Below are positions 8,279 to 16,435 of a stretch of DNA of 64,000 bases, in pieces (positions within the stretch are counted from its first letter, which is position 1; the number at the start of each line of letters is the position of its first letter). Source of the stretch: Chitinophaga pinensis (GTDB lineage Bacteria; Bacteroidota; Bacteroidia; Chitinophagales; Chitinophagaceae); NCBI RefSeq assembly GCF_007896845.1, contig NZ_VOHS01000027.1:1-64000 (forward strand), written 5' to 3'. Position numbers and translations under genes: made by a program. The notes below the pieces were generated by a model that saw only the letters and a program-made list of their open reading frames with translations, ran no database searches and was not told the origin of the DNA.

Positions 8279-9700
8279 ATGCTGGAACAGGTTACAAAAG
8301 TGCATGACGAAAGTCGCCAGGGCGAGGCTTACACGCCTGTGGCCGGAGAATCACAGACTTATACAAAAAAATTCTATATAGAGAGCTATGGTTGCCAGAT
8401 GAACTTCAATGATAGTGAGATCGTGGCATCCATCCTGAAAGAAGAAGGCTTCGGTCCTACCCGTAATGTGGAGGAAGCGAGTCTGGTATTATTAAATACC
8501 TGTTCGATCCGTGAAAAGGCGGAGACAACCGTACGCAAACGCTTAACAGAATTCCGTAAAATAAAACAGCGTAACCCGGAACTCCTGGTGGGAGTATTGG
8601 GCTGTATGGCTGAACGACTGAAGGCCAAACTGCTGGAAGAGGAAAAACTGGTAGACATGGTAGTAGGCCCGGATGCCTACAGAACCCTGCCGGCCCTCAT
8701 CGAGGAAGCAGAAACCGGTCAGAAAGCCGTAAACGTACTGCTCAGCCGCGAGGAGACTTATGGCGATATCAATCCGGTAAGACTGGACAGCAATGGCGTT
8801 ACTGCCTTCGTATCCATTATGCGTGGCTGTAACAACATGTGTTCTTTCTGCGTAGTACCGTTTACCCGCGGACGTGAACGCAGCAGGGACAAGTCGTCCG
8901 TTATACAGGAAGCAACCGATCTGTTTAACAGAGGCTACCGTGAGGTGACCCTGCTGGGCCAGAACGTGGATTCCTACTACTGGGTAAGTCCGGAAAATGA
9001 CAATGATATCACCACCTTCGCCAATCTGCTGGAAGCGGTTGCCCTGATCAGCCCACTGCTCAGAGTACGCTTCAGTACCTCTCATCCGAAAGACATTACC
9101 GATGATGTGCTGCATACTATGGCGAAATACGAGAACATCTGCAAATACATTCACCTGCCTATGCAGAGTGGAAGTACCCGTATACTGCAACTGATGAACC
9201 GTACCTACACCAGAGAATGGTACATGAAAAAGGTTGACCGCATCCGCGAAATACTGCCAGGTTGTGCATTGTCTACCGACGTGATCACCGGTTTCTGTAC
9301 AGAAACAGAGGAAGATCATCAGGATACCATGACCCTCATGGATTATGGTAAATACGATCTGGCCTATATGTTCTTCTATTCCGAACGCCCGGGTACACTG
9401 GCTGCACGCCGTTATCAGGATGATGTTCCGGAAGAAGTGAAGAAACGCAGGCTGTCTGAAATAGTAGACCTGCATCGCGCACAATCACTGAAAAGTATGC
9501 AGGAGGATGTTGGTAAAACGTTTAAAGTGCTGATCGAAGGCGTTTCCAAACGTTCAGAAGATCAACTTTTTGGCAGAACAGATCATAATAAGGTAGTGGT
9601 ATTCCCGAAAGAGGATTTCCGTAAAGGGGAATACATATGGGTGAAGGTAGCCGATTGTACTGCCGGCACTTTACTGGGAACTTCGACAGGGCGAGTTTAA
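8279..9700 (+). CDS. miaB: tRNA-2-methylthio-N6-dimethylallyladenosine synthase MiaB
   Basis: Radical SAM methylthiotransferase that adds the 2-methylthio group to i6A37 in tRNAs reading UNN codons. The N-terminal UPF0004 domain carries three cluster-binding cysteines in [19 protein letters not shown] and GVLGCMAER. The radical SAM CxxxCxxC motif is in [22 protein letters not shown]-terminal TRAM domain follows ([17 protein letters not shown] to the end). Length of about 473 residues fits MiaB. miaA, which makes the i6A substrate, lies at 61.9-62.8 kb. I chose ATG 8279 over TTG 8270 because of the promoter position. The gene is followed by a sigma-54 activator, an arrangement I believe is common in this phylum. 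Confidence 0.96.
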   Translation: MLEQVTKVHDESRQGEAYTPVAGESQTYTKKFYIESYGCQMNFNDSEIVASILKEEGFGPTRNVEEASLVLLNTCSIREKAETTVRKRLTEFRKIKQRNPELLVGVLGCMAERLKAKLLEEEKLVDMVVGPDAYRTLPALIEEAETGQKAVNVLLSREETYGDINPVRLDSNGVTAFVSIMRGCNNMCSFCVVPFTRGRERSRDKSSVIQEATDLFNRGYREVTLLGQNVDSYYWVSPENDNDITTFANLLEAVALISPLLRVRFSTSHPKDITDDVLHTMAKYENICKYIHLPMQSGSTRILQLMNRTYTREWYMKKVDRIREILPGCALSTDVITGFCTETEEDHQDTMTLMDYGKYDLAYMFFYSERPGTLAARRYQDDVPEEVKKRRLSEIVDLHRAQSLKSMQEDVGKTFKVLIEGVSKRSEDQLFGRTDHNKVVVFPKEDFRKGEYIWVKVADCTAGTLLGTSTGRV

Positions 9701-9772
9701 AAGACAAATTAATTGGATCACAGCACCATCTGCAGATTTCACAAGTCTGTAAATGGGTAAATTGAGGATGAT

Positions 9773-11032
9773 ATGGATAATAACATTCAGTCCATTAAAA
9801 ACAGGTTTGGCATTATAGGAAACTCACCGGCATTGAATTATGCATTGCAGGTGGCAGCACAGGTGTCCAACACGGACCTTACTGTGTTGATAAATGGGGA
9901 AAGTGGCGTTGGTAAAGAGGCGTTTTCAAATGTTATCCATTCATTGAGTGCCCGTAAACATAACCCTTTCATTGCCGTTAACTGCGGCGCCATTCCTGAA
10001 GGGACTATTGACTCAGAACTTTTCGGCCATGAAAAAGGCTCCTTCACAGGCGCTGTAGACAGCCGTAAGGGATATTTTGAAACCGTAAACGGTGGTACGA
10101 TCTTCCTCGATGAGATCGGAGAAATGCCACTGGGTACACAGGCCCGCCTGCTGCGCGTACTGGAAACAGGCGAGTTTATCAGAGTGGGTTCTTCCAAAGT
10201 ACAAAAAACAGATGTACGCGTTGTAGCAGCCACCAACAGAGACCTGCTGGAACATACACAACAAGGTAAATTCAGGGAAGATCTGTATTACCGTCTGAAT
10301 ACCGTGCCTATCCGCGTACCGGCACTGAGAGACAGGAAAGAAGATATTATTCTCCTGTTCCGTAAATTCTGTGTAGACTTTGCTGAACGTTATAAAACAC
10401 CCGCCATCCAGCTGGATGAGGAAGCGCGTAATATACTGATCAACTACACATGGAGAGGTAACGTACGCGAACTGAAGAATATGGCTGAACAGATCTCCGT
10501 ACTGGCGCAGGATAAACTGGTAAACGCAAACGAACTCAGACGCTTTCTGCCTGAGATACCAGAGCCTTCCCGCCTGCCGATGATCGCAGCACCACAAGGC
10601 AAAAGCAATGGCGACTTTGCCAGCGAAAGAGACATCCTGTACAAACTCTTCTTCGATATGAAGAAAGATGTAACAGAACTGAAGAAGATGTTCTTCGACA
10701 TCCTTCAGAATCCGGCCATAGCACATACCGGTAACTTTCAGGACAGCCATGTACTGCACAGTTTCCATCCGCAGCCGGAAGTAACGTCGACAGCAGTACC
10801 GGTACCAACCGCCATTTCGTCGCCACAACCCATTATTTTACAACAGGATAACAACAAGATAGATCACCACGAAGAAGTAGAGGAAACATTATCCATTGCC
10901 GACAAAGAGAAAGAACTGATCGTCAAAGCCTTAAAGAAACACAAGGGCAAAAGGAAAGACGCAGCACTGGACCTGGGCATTTCCGAAAGAACACTGTACA
11001 GGAAATTAAAAGAATACAACATTAACGAATAA
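9773..11032 (+). CDS. Sigma-54 interacting AAA+ transcriptional activator
   Basis: An enhancer-binding protein that remodels RpoN holoenzyme. It has no receiver or sensor domain: the AAA+ module starts almost at once, with Walker A GESGVGKE at residues 42-49, the sigma-54-contacting loop GSFTGA at 89-94 (a Ser variant of GAFTGA), Walker B GGTIFLDEIGEMP, and an arginine-finger region with VRVVAATNRDL. A long linker of about 120 residues, rich in Pro, Gln and charged residues, separates it from the C-terminal Fis-type helix-turn-helix (KGKRKDAALDLGISERTLYR). It sits between miaB and lptE. Lack of an input domain suggests control by level or by a partner. I saw no convincing -24/-12 sigma-54 promoter in the window. 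Confidence 0.92.
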   Translation: MDNNIQSIKNRFGIIGNSPALNYALQVAAQVSNTDLTVLINGESGVGKEAFSNVIHSLSARKHNPFIAVNCGAIPEGTIDSELFGHEKGSFTGAVDSRKGYFETVNGGTIFLDEIGEMPLGTQARLLRVLETGEFIRVGSSKVQKTDVRVVAATNRDLLEHTQQGKFREDLYYRLNTVPIRVPALRDRKEDIILLFRKFCVDFAERYKTPAIQLDEEARNILINYTWRGNVRELKNMAEQISVLAQDKLVNANELRRFLPEIPEPSRLPMIAAPQGKSNGDFASERDILYKLFFDMKKDVTELKKMFFDILQNPAIAHTGNFQDSHVLHSFHPQPEVTSTAVPVPTAISSPQPIILQQDNNKIDHHEEVEETLSIADKEKELIVKALKKHKGKRKDAALDLGISERTLYRKLKEYNINE

Positions 11033-11037
11033 GATGT

Positions 11038-11071
11038 CTGTCCGCCGCTGGCGGACAGCTTTAATTTTTTT
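11038..11071 (+). terminator. Rho-independent terminator/attenuator after sigma-54 activator
   Basis: Stem CTGTCCGCC (11038-11046) / GGCGGACAG (11050-11058) with a three-base loop, followed by TTTAATTTTTTT. It ends only a few bases before the lptE start, so some read-through into lptE is likely. Confidence 0.75.
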
Positions 11072-11074
11072 ACG

Positions 11075-11590
11075 ATGATCAGATTACTTCAGGGGATAGT
11101 TACCATCAGCTTATTGCTTGTATTGGGCGGATGCTCCGTTCATTATTCCGCAACCGGAGCAAGTATCGAACCGGGTGCAAAAACCGTCAACGTAAGATTT
11201 ATCGACAACAGGGCCCCTATCAATAACCCGACACTGAGTCAGAACCTGACCGAACGTCTGCGTAATAAGGTACAGTCCCAGACCAGTCTGGTACAGATCA
11301 ATGAAGATGGTGCGGATTATGAGTTCAAGGGTGCAGTTACCGGTTACTCCTTCAGTAACGCGGCAGTGACGAATGTGGATCAGGCAGCTACCTCGAGGCT
11401 GACTGTGACCGTAAACATTACCTTTGTAAAAAGAATAGGCGATAAAAAAGGTTATTCGCAGTCATTTACCCGTTCTGCTGATTTCTCGGCTTCACAGTTG
11501 CCGACGACAGTAGAAAATGGGTTGCTTGAGAACAATATTCTGCCGCAAATTGTGGACGATATTTTCAACAAAGCATTCGCTAACTGGTAA
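11075..11590 (+). CDS. lptE: LPS-assembly lipoprotein LptE
   Basis: A 171-residue lipoprotein with signal MIRLLQGIVTISLLLVLGGC and lipobox LGGC. The mature part has the features of the Bacteroidota LptE family: VNVRFIDNRAPINNPTLSQ, then LTERLRNKV with an alternating hydrophobic pattern, then YEFKGAVTGYSFS. LptE plugs the LptD beta-barrel in the outer membrane for lipopolysaccharide export. The neighbours miaB - sigma-54 activator - lptE - Pro/Ala-rich protein - secG form a block I believe is conserved in the phylum, which supports the call. lptD is not in the window. Confidence 0.85.
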   Translation: MIRLLQGIVTISLLLVLGGCSVHYSATGASIEPGAKTVNVRFIDNRAPINNPTLSQNLTERLRNKVQSQTSLVQINEDGADYEFKGAVTGYSFSNAAVTNVDQAATSRLTVTVNITFVKRIGDKKGYSQSFTRSADFSASQLPTTVENGLLENNILPQIVDDIFNKAFANW

Positions 11591-11637
11591 GTATTACAAA
11601 AACTTTCGTATTTAACTTTTTTTCATACTTTAGCAGC

Positions 11638-12918
11638 ATGACCGCAAATAGGATCGTCCAACACATATTCCAACAACCTGACATTAAGCAGGTTGATGAG
11701 TCGGCCCTTGAAAGGCTGGTATCCTCTTATCCGTATTTTACAGCTGCCCGCCTGCTGCTGGCGCGCAAACAATACACTGTGAACAAAAACCTGCTGTCCC
11801 CCGCCGTTAAGAAGGCACAGCAGTACAGCAATAACATGCATTACTTTTACCGCTTTGTCACTACAGATGAGAAAAGTCTCGCTGTAGCAGAAGAAGTGCC
11901 GGTAGTGCCTGCTCCTGCTGCACAGCAAGAAGAGAAAGCCGCATTTTCCGGTCAGGAAACAGCACCTGTAGCCGAAACCATTGCATCAACACCTGTAGCG
12001 GAGCCTGCTCCGGTTGCAGCACCGGAAGCACCGGTAACGGCAGCAACGATTGAGACGACACCTGCACCTGTTGCAGAAACGCCTGTACTGCAAGCGGTTG
12101 TGGAAACACCTGTAACAACAGCACCAGCACCTGAGCCGGTATCAGCTGTAGTTGCACCGGAAGCACCGGTAACAGCAGCCAATATCGCAGCAACTGCGGA
12201 TCATCCCGTACAGGCCGCTTATACACCTGCAAGACCAGCTGATGTAACGCCTGTACCAGAAGAAGATACCGAAGAAGAGATCTCCGTGACTGCCAATGAG
12301 GTCGTAGCTTCTCCTGCACCTGAAGCTCCTGTAATGGCCACTCCGGTAACTACGCCAGCTCCTGAGCCGGTACGTGTTCCGGAACCAACGCCAGTTCCAC
12401 AGCCTGTTGCTCAGGTGATGGAAGAGACAGCTGCGCCGGAAGCAGAACCTATTAAGATATTTCCTCTGGACACTTCCTCCGAACCGGAAGGCGCACTCAC
12501 CTTTCAGCCGCTGTACAGCGATGACTACTTCGCTTACAAACGCCTGAAAGATCCTGAGCATGCAGAAGGTCTGAACGAGAAAGGCGCTGCGGAAATGAAG
12601 AGCTTCACTTCCTGGCTCAGAGACATGAAGCAGACCTTTGCTGAAAAAGCCAGCAAGAAATGGTATCATGAGCAGATGCAACGGAGCTATGAGGATTCCA
12701 ATCCTGAGGTATCCGAGAAAGTGGAAAAGATGGCAATGGAGTCTATTACATTAAATAATGACATCGTTTCAGAGACCCTCGCGGAGATCTGGGCACGTCA
12801 GCAACAGTATCAGACAGCCATCCATATATATCAAAAATTAAGTTTGCTTAATCCCAACAAAAGCGCTTATTTTGCGCAAAAGATTAAAGAACTTCAGTTA
12901 CTAACAGAAAAAAGTTAA
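11638..12918 (+). CDS. Pro/Ala/Val/Thr-rich protein with conserved N- and C-terminal helices
   Basis: Conserved hypothetical protein of 426 residues between lptE and secG. Residues 1-75 are helical (VQHIFQQPDIKQVDESALE, SSYPYFTAARLLLARK). Residues about 85-275 are low complexity, made of Pro, Ala, Val, Thr and Glu with near-repeats: APEAPVTAA appears twice about 50 residues apart, with many TPAPVAE-like variants. The C-terminal 130 residues again look folded and helical, ending in SETLAEIWARQQQYQTAIHI and LSLLNPNKSAYFAQKI, which read like a TPR pair. It has no signal peptide, so it is probably cytoplasmic. The linker may be a flexible spacer whose length varies between strains. Function unknown. 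Confidence 0.8.
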   Translation: MTANRIVQHIFQQPDIKQVDESALERLVSSYPYFTAARLLLARKQYTVNKNLLSPAVKKAQQYSNNMHYFYRFVTTDEKSLAVAEEVPVVPAPAAQQEEKAAFSGQETAPVAETIASTPVAEPAPVAAPEAPVTAATIETTPAPVAETPVLQAVVETPVTTAPAPEPVSAVVAPEAPVTAANIAATADHPVQAAYTPARPADVTPVPEEDTEEEISVTANEVVASPAPEAPVMATPVTTPAPEPVRVPEPTPVPQPVAQVMEETAAPEAEPIKIFPLDTSSEPEGALTFQPLYSDDYFAYKRLKDPEHAEGLNEKGAAEMKSFTSWLRDMKQTFAEKASKKWYHEQMQRSYEDSNPEVSEKVEKMAMESITLNNDIVSETLAEIWARQQQYQTAIHIYQKLSLLNPNKSAYFAQKIKELQLLTEKS

Positions 12919-12928
12919 CTTATATACT

Positions 12929-13285
12929 ATGTTATTGATTTTCGGCATTTTAATCATCCTGGCCTGTGTGCTTTTGGGTTTTTTCGTACTGGTTCAGAAC
13001 CCGAAAGGTGGTGGTTTATCCGGTACCTTAGGTGGATTTGGTAACCAGGTGATGGGCGTACGCCAGACTACAGATGTACTTGAAAAAGGCACCTGGGTAC
13101 TGTCAGCCATCATTGCCGTACTGTGTCTGACTTCTTCCCTGTTCATCTCCAGAGGTACTACTTCTGAACAGAGAAAAGCAATCATGGAGCAGAACGCAAC
13201 CGCTCCGGCGCCAACACAGACTCCTGCAACTCCGGTAAATCCAACAACTCCGGCTGGTCAGCAGACTCCTGCGCCGACAAAATAA
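12929..13285 (+). CDS. secG: Preprotein translocase subunit SecG
   Basis: Small membrane subunit of SecYEG. Two transmembrane helices (residues about 2-24 and 53-74) flank the conserved loop QNPKGGGLSGTLGGFGNQ. A Pro/Thr/Gln-rich C-terminal tail of about 40 residues (ATAPAPTQTPATPVNPTTPA) extends past the usual SecG core and resembles in composition the low-complexity region of the gene before it. It starts 10 bp after that gene, so the two are co-transcribed, and a strong terminator follows. Confidence 0.93.
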   Translation: MLLIFGILIILACVLLGFFVLVQNPKGGGLSGTLGGFGNQVMGVRQTTDVLEKGTWVLSAIIAVLCLTSSLFISRGTTSEQRKAIMEQNATAPAPTQTPATPVNPTTPAGQQTPAPTK

Positions 13286-13310
13286 TTTTCCGCTGTTAAA
13301 GCTATTTTTG

Positions 13311-13339
13311 AACCTCGCCGTCACAAGCGAGGTTTTTTA
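13311..13339 (+). terminator. Rho-independent terminator after secG
   Basis: Stem AACCTCGC (13311-13318) / GCGAGGTT (13327-13334), followed by a T-run. It closes the lptE - secG transcription unit. Confidence 0.85.
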
Positions 13340-13353
13340 TTGAATACCACCCT

Positions 13354-14412
13354 ATGGCAAAGAAAAGCAAAGCAAAAAAAAGTCCAACTAAAAATCTGTG
13401 GATCAAACGTCTGCTGGTAGCTGCCGCCGCCATCCTCGCCGGCCTGCTGGTATACGTTGTATATTATGTCTTTGGTCCGAATACAAAAGCTTTCGGCGAC
13501 AGCAAGTTCTTTTACATCCGTACTGGTAGTACCTATGGTACAGTAGAGGAAGGACTTGAAGAACAGGGCATCATCCGCAGCCGGCTCAGTTTCTCAGTAG
13601 TTGCTAAACAACTGGGATACCGCGACCACGTAAAAGCTGGTAAATACAAAATAAGCAGAGGCATGAGCAATTTCGAAATCATAAAACTGCTGCGTGCCGG
13701 TCGTCAGACGCCGGTGAATCTGACCATTACCAAACTGCGTACAAAACAGGATCTGGTCAGAAAGATCTGTTCCAATCTGGAAGCAGATTCTGCTACCTTC
13801 CGTGCCCTCCTGAGCGATCAGGTATATCTGCGCCAGTATGGTCTCGACACCAATACCGTCATGAGTGCCTTCCTGCCAAATAGTTACCAGTTCTACTGGA
13901 ATACTACTGCAGAAAATGCCTTCAAAAAGATGGAAAAAGAAAGCGATGCTTTCTGGAATGATACGCGTAAAGCCGCAGCACAACGACTTGGACTGACACC
14001 TGTACAGGTCATCATCCTTGCCTCCATCGTTGATGAAGAAACCAACAAAAACGATGAGAAACCGCTTATTTCCAGCGTATACCTGAACCGTTTCCGCAAA
14101 GGAATGCGTCTGCAGGCAGATCCTACTGTTAAATTTGCCCTGCAGGACTTCTCCATCAGAAGGATCCGCGAAGGACACATCGCATTTGAATCTCCTTACA
14201 ATACCTATCAGGTGACCGGTCTGCCGCCAGGACCCATCTGTACACCTTCTATCAAATCAATTGAAGCTGTATTGAACACACCTGAAACTGATTATATCTA
14301 TTTTTGTGCGAAGGCCGATTTCTCCGGATATCATGCCTTTGCCGCTACTTACGCAGAGCACATGAAAAATGCACACGCATTCCATCAGGCGCTGAATGCG
14401 AGAGGAATATAA
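13354..14412 (+). CDS. mltG: Endolytic transglycosylase MltG (YceG-like)
   Basis: Inner-membrane murein glycosidase thought to terminate nascent glycan strands. A basic N-terminus (MAKKSKAKKSPTKNLWIKR) precedes a single membrane helix at about residues 18-40. A LysM-like part and the YceG domain follow, with family blocks FLPNSYQFYW, QVIILASIVDEETNKNDEKP, GMRLQADPTVKFAL and SPYNTYQVTGLPPGPICTPS. Length of 352 residues is normal. The position usually read as catalytic Glu in ASIVEKET-type motifs appears here as Asp followed by Glu-Glu-Thr. This may be a lineage-specific alignment shift rather than loss of activity. Confidence 0.93.
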   Translation: MAKKSKAKKSPTKNLWIKRLLVAAAAILAGLLVYVVYYVFGPNTKAFGDSKFFYIRTGSTYGTVEEGLEEQGIIRSRLSFSVVAKQLGYRDHVKAGKYKISRGMSNFEIIKLLRAGRQTPVNLTITKLRTKQDLVRKICSNLEADSATFRALLSDQVYLRQYGLDTNTVMSAFLPNSYQFYWNTTAENAFKKMEKESDAFWNDTRKAAAQRLGLTPVQVIILASIVDEETNKNDEKPLISSVYLNRFRKGMRLQADPTVKFALQDFSIRRIREGHIAFESPYNTYQVTGLPPGPICTPSIKSIEAVLNTPETDYIYFCAKADFSGYHAFAATYAEHMKNAHAFHQALNARGI

Positions 14413-14425
14413 CCAGCAATAAACA

Positions 14426-15397
14426 ATGCCTTTCAGACCAGAAAACATCATCTTCCATTCAAAGCCTTTCCGCAAACTCGTGGATATCAGTAAAACACTG
14501 GTATTACCGGGATTTGAAGGAGTGCCCCTGTATGATGTGATCAAGTTCTTTCTGAAAGAAATGCGTAATCAAAGCCTGGGGGAACGGGCAGCAGCCATTT
14601 CATTCAACTTTCTGCTGGCTATTCCCCCATTCTTTATCTTCCTCTTCACACTCGTACCCTACATCCCTATGCAAAATGTAGAGGCGACGTTGTATGAATT
14701 GGCAGAAGATGTGACACCAAACTACAATACCTACATCATCATACGGGACATGATCCATGACTTCCTGTATACCCATCATAATGGTTTGCTGTCTATCGCA
14801 TTTATCATGGGCTTCTTTACCTCCTCCAATGCGGTGATGGGTATCGCACGGTCATTTAACAAAAAACTCCCCGGATTCCGTCGCAGAAAGTGGTGGCAGA
14901 AACGCCTGATGGCACTCAAGCTGACGCTTATTCTCATCGTACTACTGCTGATCACAGTCATCCTCATCATCGCGCAGGGTACTGTGCTGGGATACATTTT
15001 CAACTATTTCGGTATAACTGATAAACGGATCCTTTCACTCGCCGATGTTGCCAGATGGTTGCTGATCGTATTACTCTTCTTCTCCATGCTATCGGTTATC
15101 TATCGCTTCGTACCGGCCACCGTCAAAAAGTGGAAGTTCATTACGGCGGGATCAACGTTTGCTACTATTCTGATGATATTAGTAACCATCCTGTTTTCAT
15201 TCTTTGTAAATAACTTCGGCAACTACAATAAGATCTATGGCTCCATAGGCACCATTCTCATACTGATGCTGTCGATCTACTTCTACTCATTTATTCTCCT
15301 CATCGGATTTGAACTAAACGCAAGCATCCGCATCCTCAAAGAAATAGCCAACCTGCGGAAAGAAGATCTGCCACTCGAAGTACAGGGACTCTCCTGA
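14426..15397 (+). CDS. YihY/BrkB family inner-membrane protein
   Basis: A 323-residue polytopic membrane protein of the YihY (formerly ribonuclease BN-like) family. About six hydrophobic helices follow the typical N-terminal block LGERAAAISFNFLLAIPPFF. Other landmarks are GFFTSSNAVMGIARSFNKKL, a long hydrophobic helix LTLILIVLLLITVILIIAQG, the YRFVPATVKKWK loop and GSIGTILILMLSIYFYSFIL near the C-terminus. The family role is uncertain (transport or envelope homeostasis); the old RNase BN assignment is wrong. The gene starts 13 bp after mltG and is probably co-transcribed with it. Confidence 0.9.
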   Translation: MPFRPENIIFHSKPFRKLVDISKTLVLPGFEGVPLYDVIKFFLKEMRNQSLGERAAAISFNFLLAIPPFFIFLFTLVPYIPMQNVEATLYELAEDVTPNYNTYIIIRDMIHDFLYTHHNGLLSIAFIMGFFTSSNAVMGIARSFNKKLPGFRRRKWWQKRLMALKLTLILIVLLLITVILIIAQGTVLGYIFNYFGITDKRILSLADVARWLLIVLLFFSMLSVIYRFVPATVKKWKFITAGSTFATILMILVTILFSFFVNNFGNYNKIYGSIGTILILMLSIYFYSFILLIGFELNASIRILKEIANLRKEDLPLEVQGLS

Positions 15398-15761
15398 TCC
15401 GCACATCCGGCATCAGCTACTAAAACCAGTAACACCCACCTCCACTGCCAAAATCTCCGGAACAACGTTCCATAGCAAGGAACTTCAAAGAACTACAGCC
15501 GGATTTACACCTCTCCGCAGCATGGGAAACCCATCACAAAACACTGGATTTCAAAGCCTACAGAGTCCATAACAAAAGGCAGCCGAAACCCCTTACTGTA
15601 ATAGGATTCTGCAACTTTAACCCTGAAAGAACAAGGCTCATAAATTAGAGAAAAACATCACATATTTTGTATCTTTGTAATGGAATCTGAGGTCGGATTC
15701 CCCGCATTGTTTTTTCCCCGGCAAATATGCAGGGGGACTTGTTAACCTGAAACCTATATTT
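15398..15761. promoter_or_regulatory. Intergenic stretch with one promoter-like box (15670-15677)
   Basis: About 360 bp without a recognisable gene. TATCTTTG at 15670-15677 matches the -7 consensus TAnnTTTG and lies about 85 bp before the redoxin start. The remainder is C/A-rich and shows no stable hairpin or repeat that I could see. Confidence 0.45.
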
Positions 15762-16364
15762 ATGAAAACACTATACTGTCTACTTTTTCTCAGTTGCTGC
15801 CTGATGGCCATGCGCAATCCAGCTGATCTGCCGCTGGAAATAGGCGCACCATTGCCAAAAGCAGATCTCGTCTTACAGGATTGCTCCGGTAAGGAAATCA
15901 CTTTGAATAAAGCAAGAATGAATAACGGACTGCTGGTCATGTTCTCCGGCAACACCTGCCCATATATCGAAAGAAATCAGCTAAGAACACAGGAAATCTG
16001 TAAATATGCACTCAGTAATAACATCGGCGTCGTACTGGTTAATTCCAATATCGCGACCACAGATGAAAAAGCAGTACTGGCAGCTATGCAGACCTACGCA
16101 ATGGGCCAGCAATATAACTGGTACTATGTAGCAGATAAAAAAGCGGAATTAGCAGACGCTTTTGAGGCGAATCATACGCCTGAGTGTTATCTGTTCAACC
16201 AACAGGCAAAACTCGTTTATAAGGGCGCTATTGATGATAATCCGGGCAATGCGGAGGCTGTGAAGATGCGGCATCTGCATAATGCTATCAATGATATGCT
16301 GGCAGGAAAAGCAGTAAAGGTGAATTCAACAATGGCAACAGGTTGTAATATCAGGCGTTTTTAA
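15762..16364 (+). CDS. Exported redoxin/thioredoxin-fold protein
   Basis: A 200-residue AhpC/TSA-like redoxin. The N-terminus MKTLYCLLFLSCCLMAM is a short export signal, possibly of lipoprotein type. The fold begins with LPLEIGAPLPKADLVLQDCS, and the active-site region is SGNTCPYIERNQ, with one Cys followed by Pro rather than a CxxC. Further family blocks are VVLVNSN, NHTPECYLFNQQAKLVYKGA and DDNPGNAE. A conserved second Cys lies in the C-terminal tail ATGCNIRRF. This pattern fits the redoxin family that ends in a GCSIK-like motif. Substrate unknown. The gene has its own promoter and terminator. Confidence 0.82.
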   Translation: MKTLYCLLFLSCCLMAMRNPADLPLEIGAPLPKADLVLQDCSGKEITLNKARMNNGLLVMFSGNTCPYIERNQLRTQEICKYALSNNIGVVLVNSNIATTDEKAVLAAMQTYAMGQQYNWYYVADKKAELADAFEANHTPECYLFNQQAKLVYKGAIDDNPGNAEAVKMRHLHNAINDMLAGKAVKVNSTMATGCNIRRF

Positions 16365-16382
16365 AACGCTTATCGGATATAA

Positions 16383-16422
16383 AAAAGCCTGACAGATACG
16401 AACATCTGTCAGGCTTTTTATT
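16383..16422. terminator. Bidirectional terminator between redoxin and M14 peptidase
   Basis: Stem AAAGCCTGACAGAT / ATCTGTCAGGCTTT with a six-base loop, A-run before and T-run after. It serves both convergent genes. Confidence 0.85.
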
Positions 16423-16435
16423 TTATCTGTGTTAC

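Noticed and set aside
8543-9484. 313-codon antisense frame inside miaB
   Set aside because: miaB is certain on the other strand; the long antisense frame follows from codon usage and has Cys/His/Phe-rich shadow composition.
11861-12319. Leu/Gln-rich and Ala/Gly/Val-rich frames opposite the Pro/Ala-rich protein
   Set aside because: They arise from the low-complexity repeats of the real gene.
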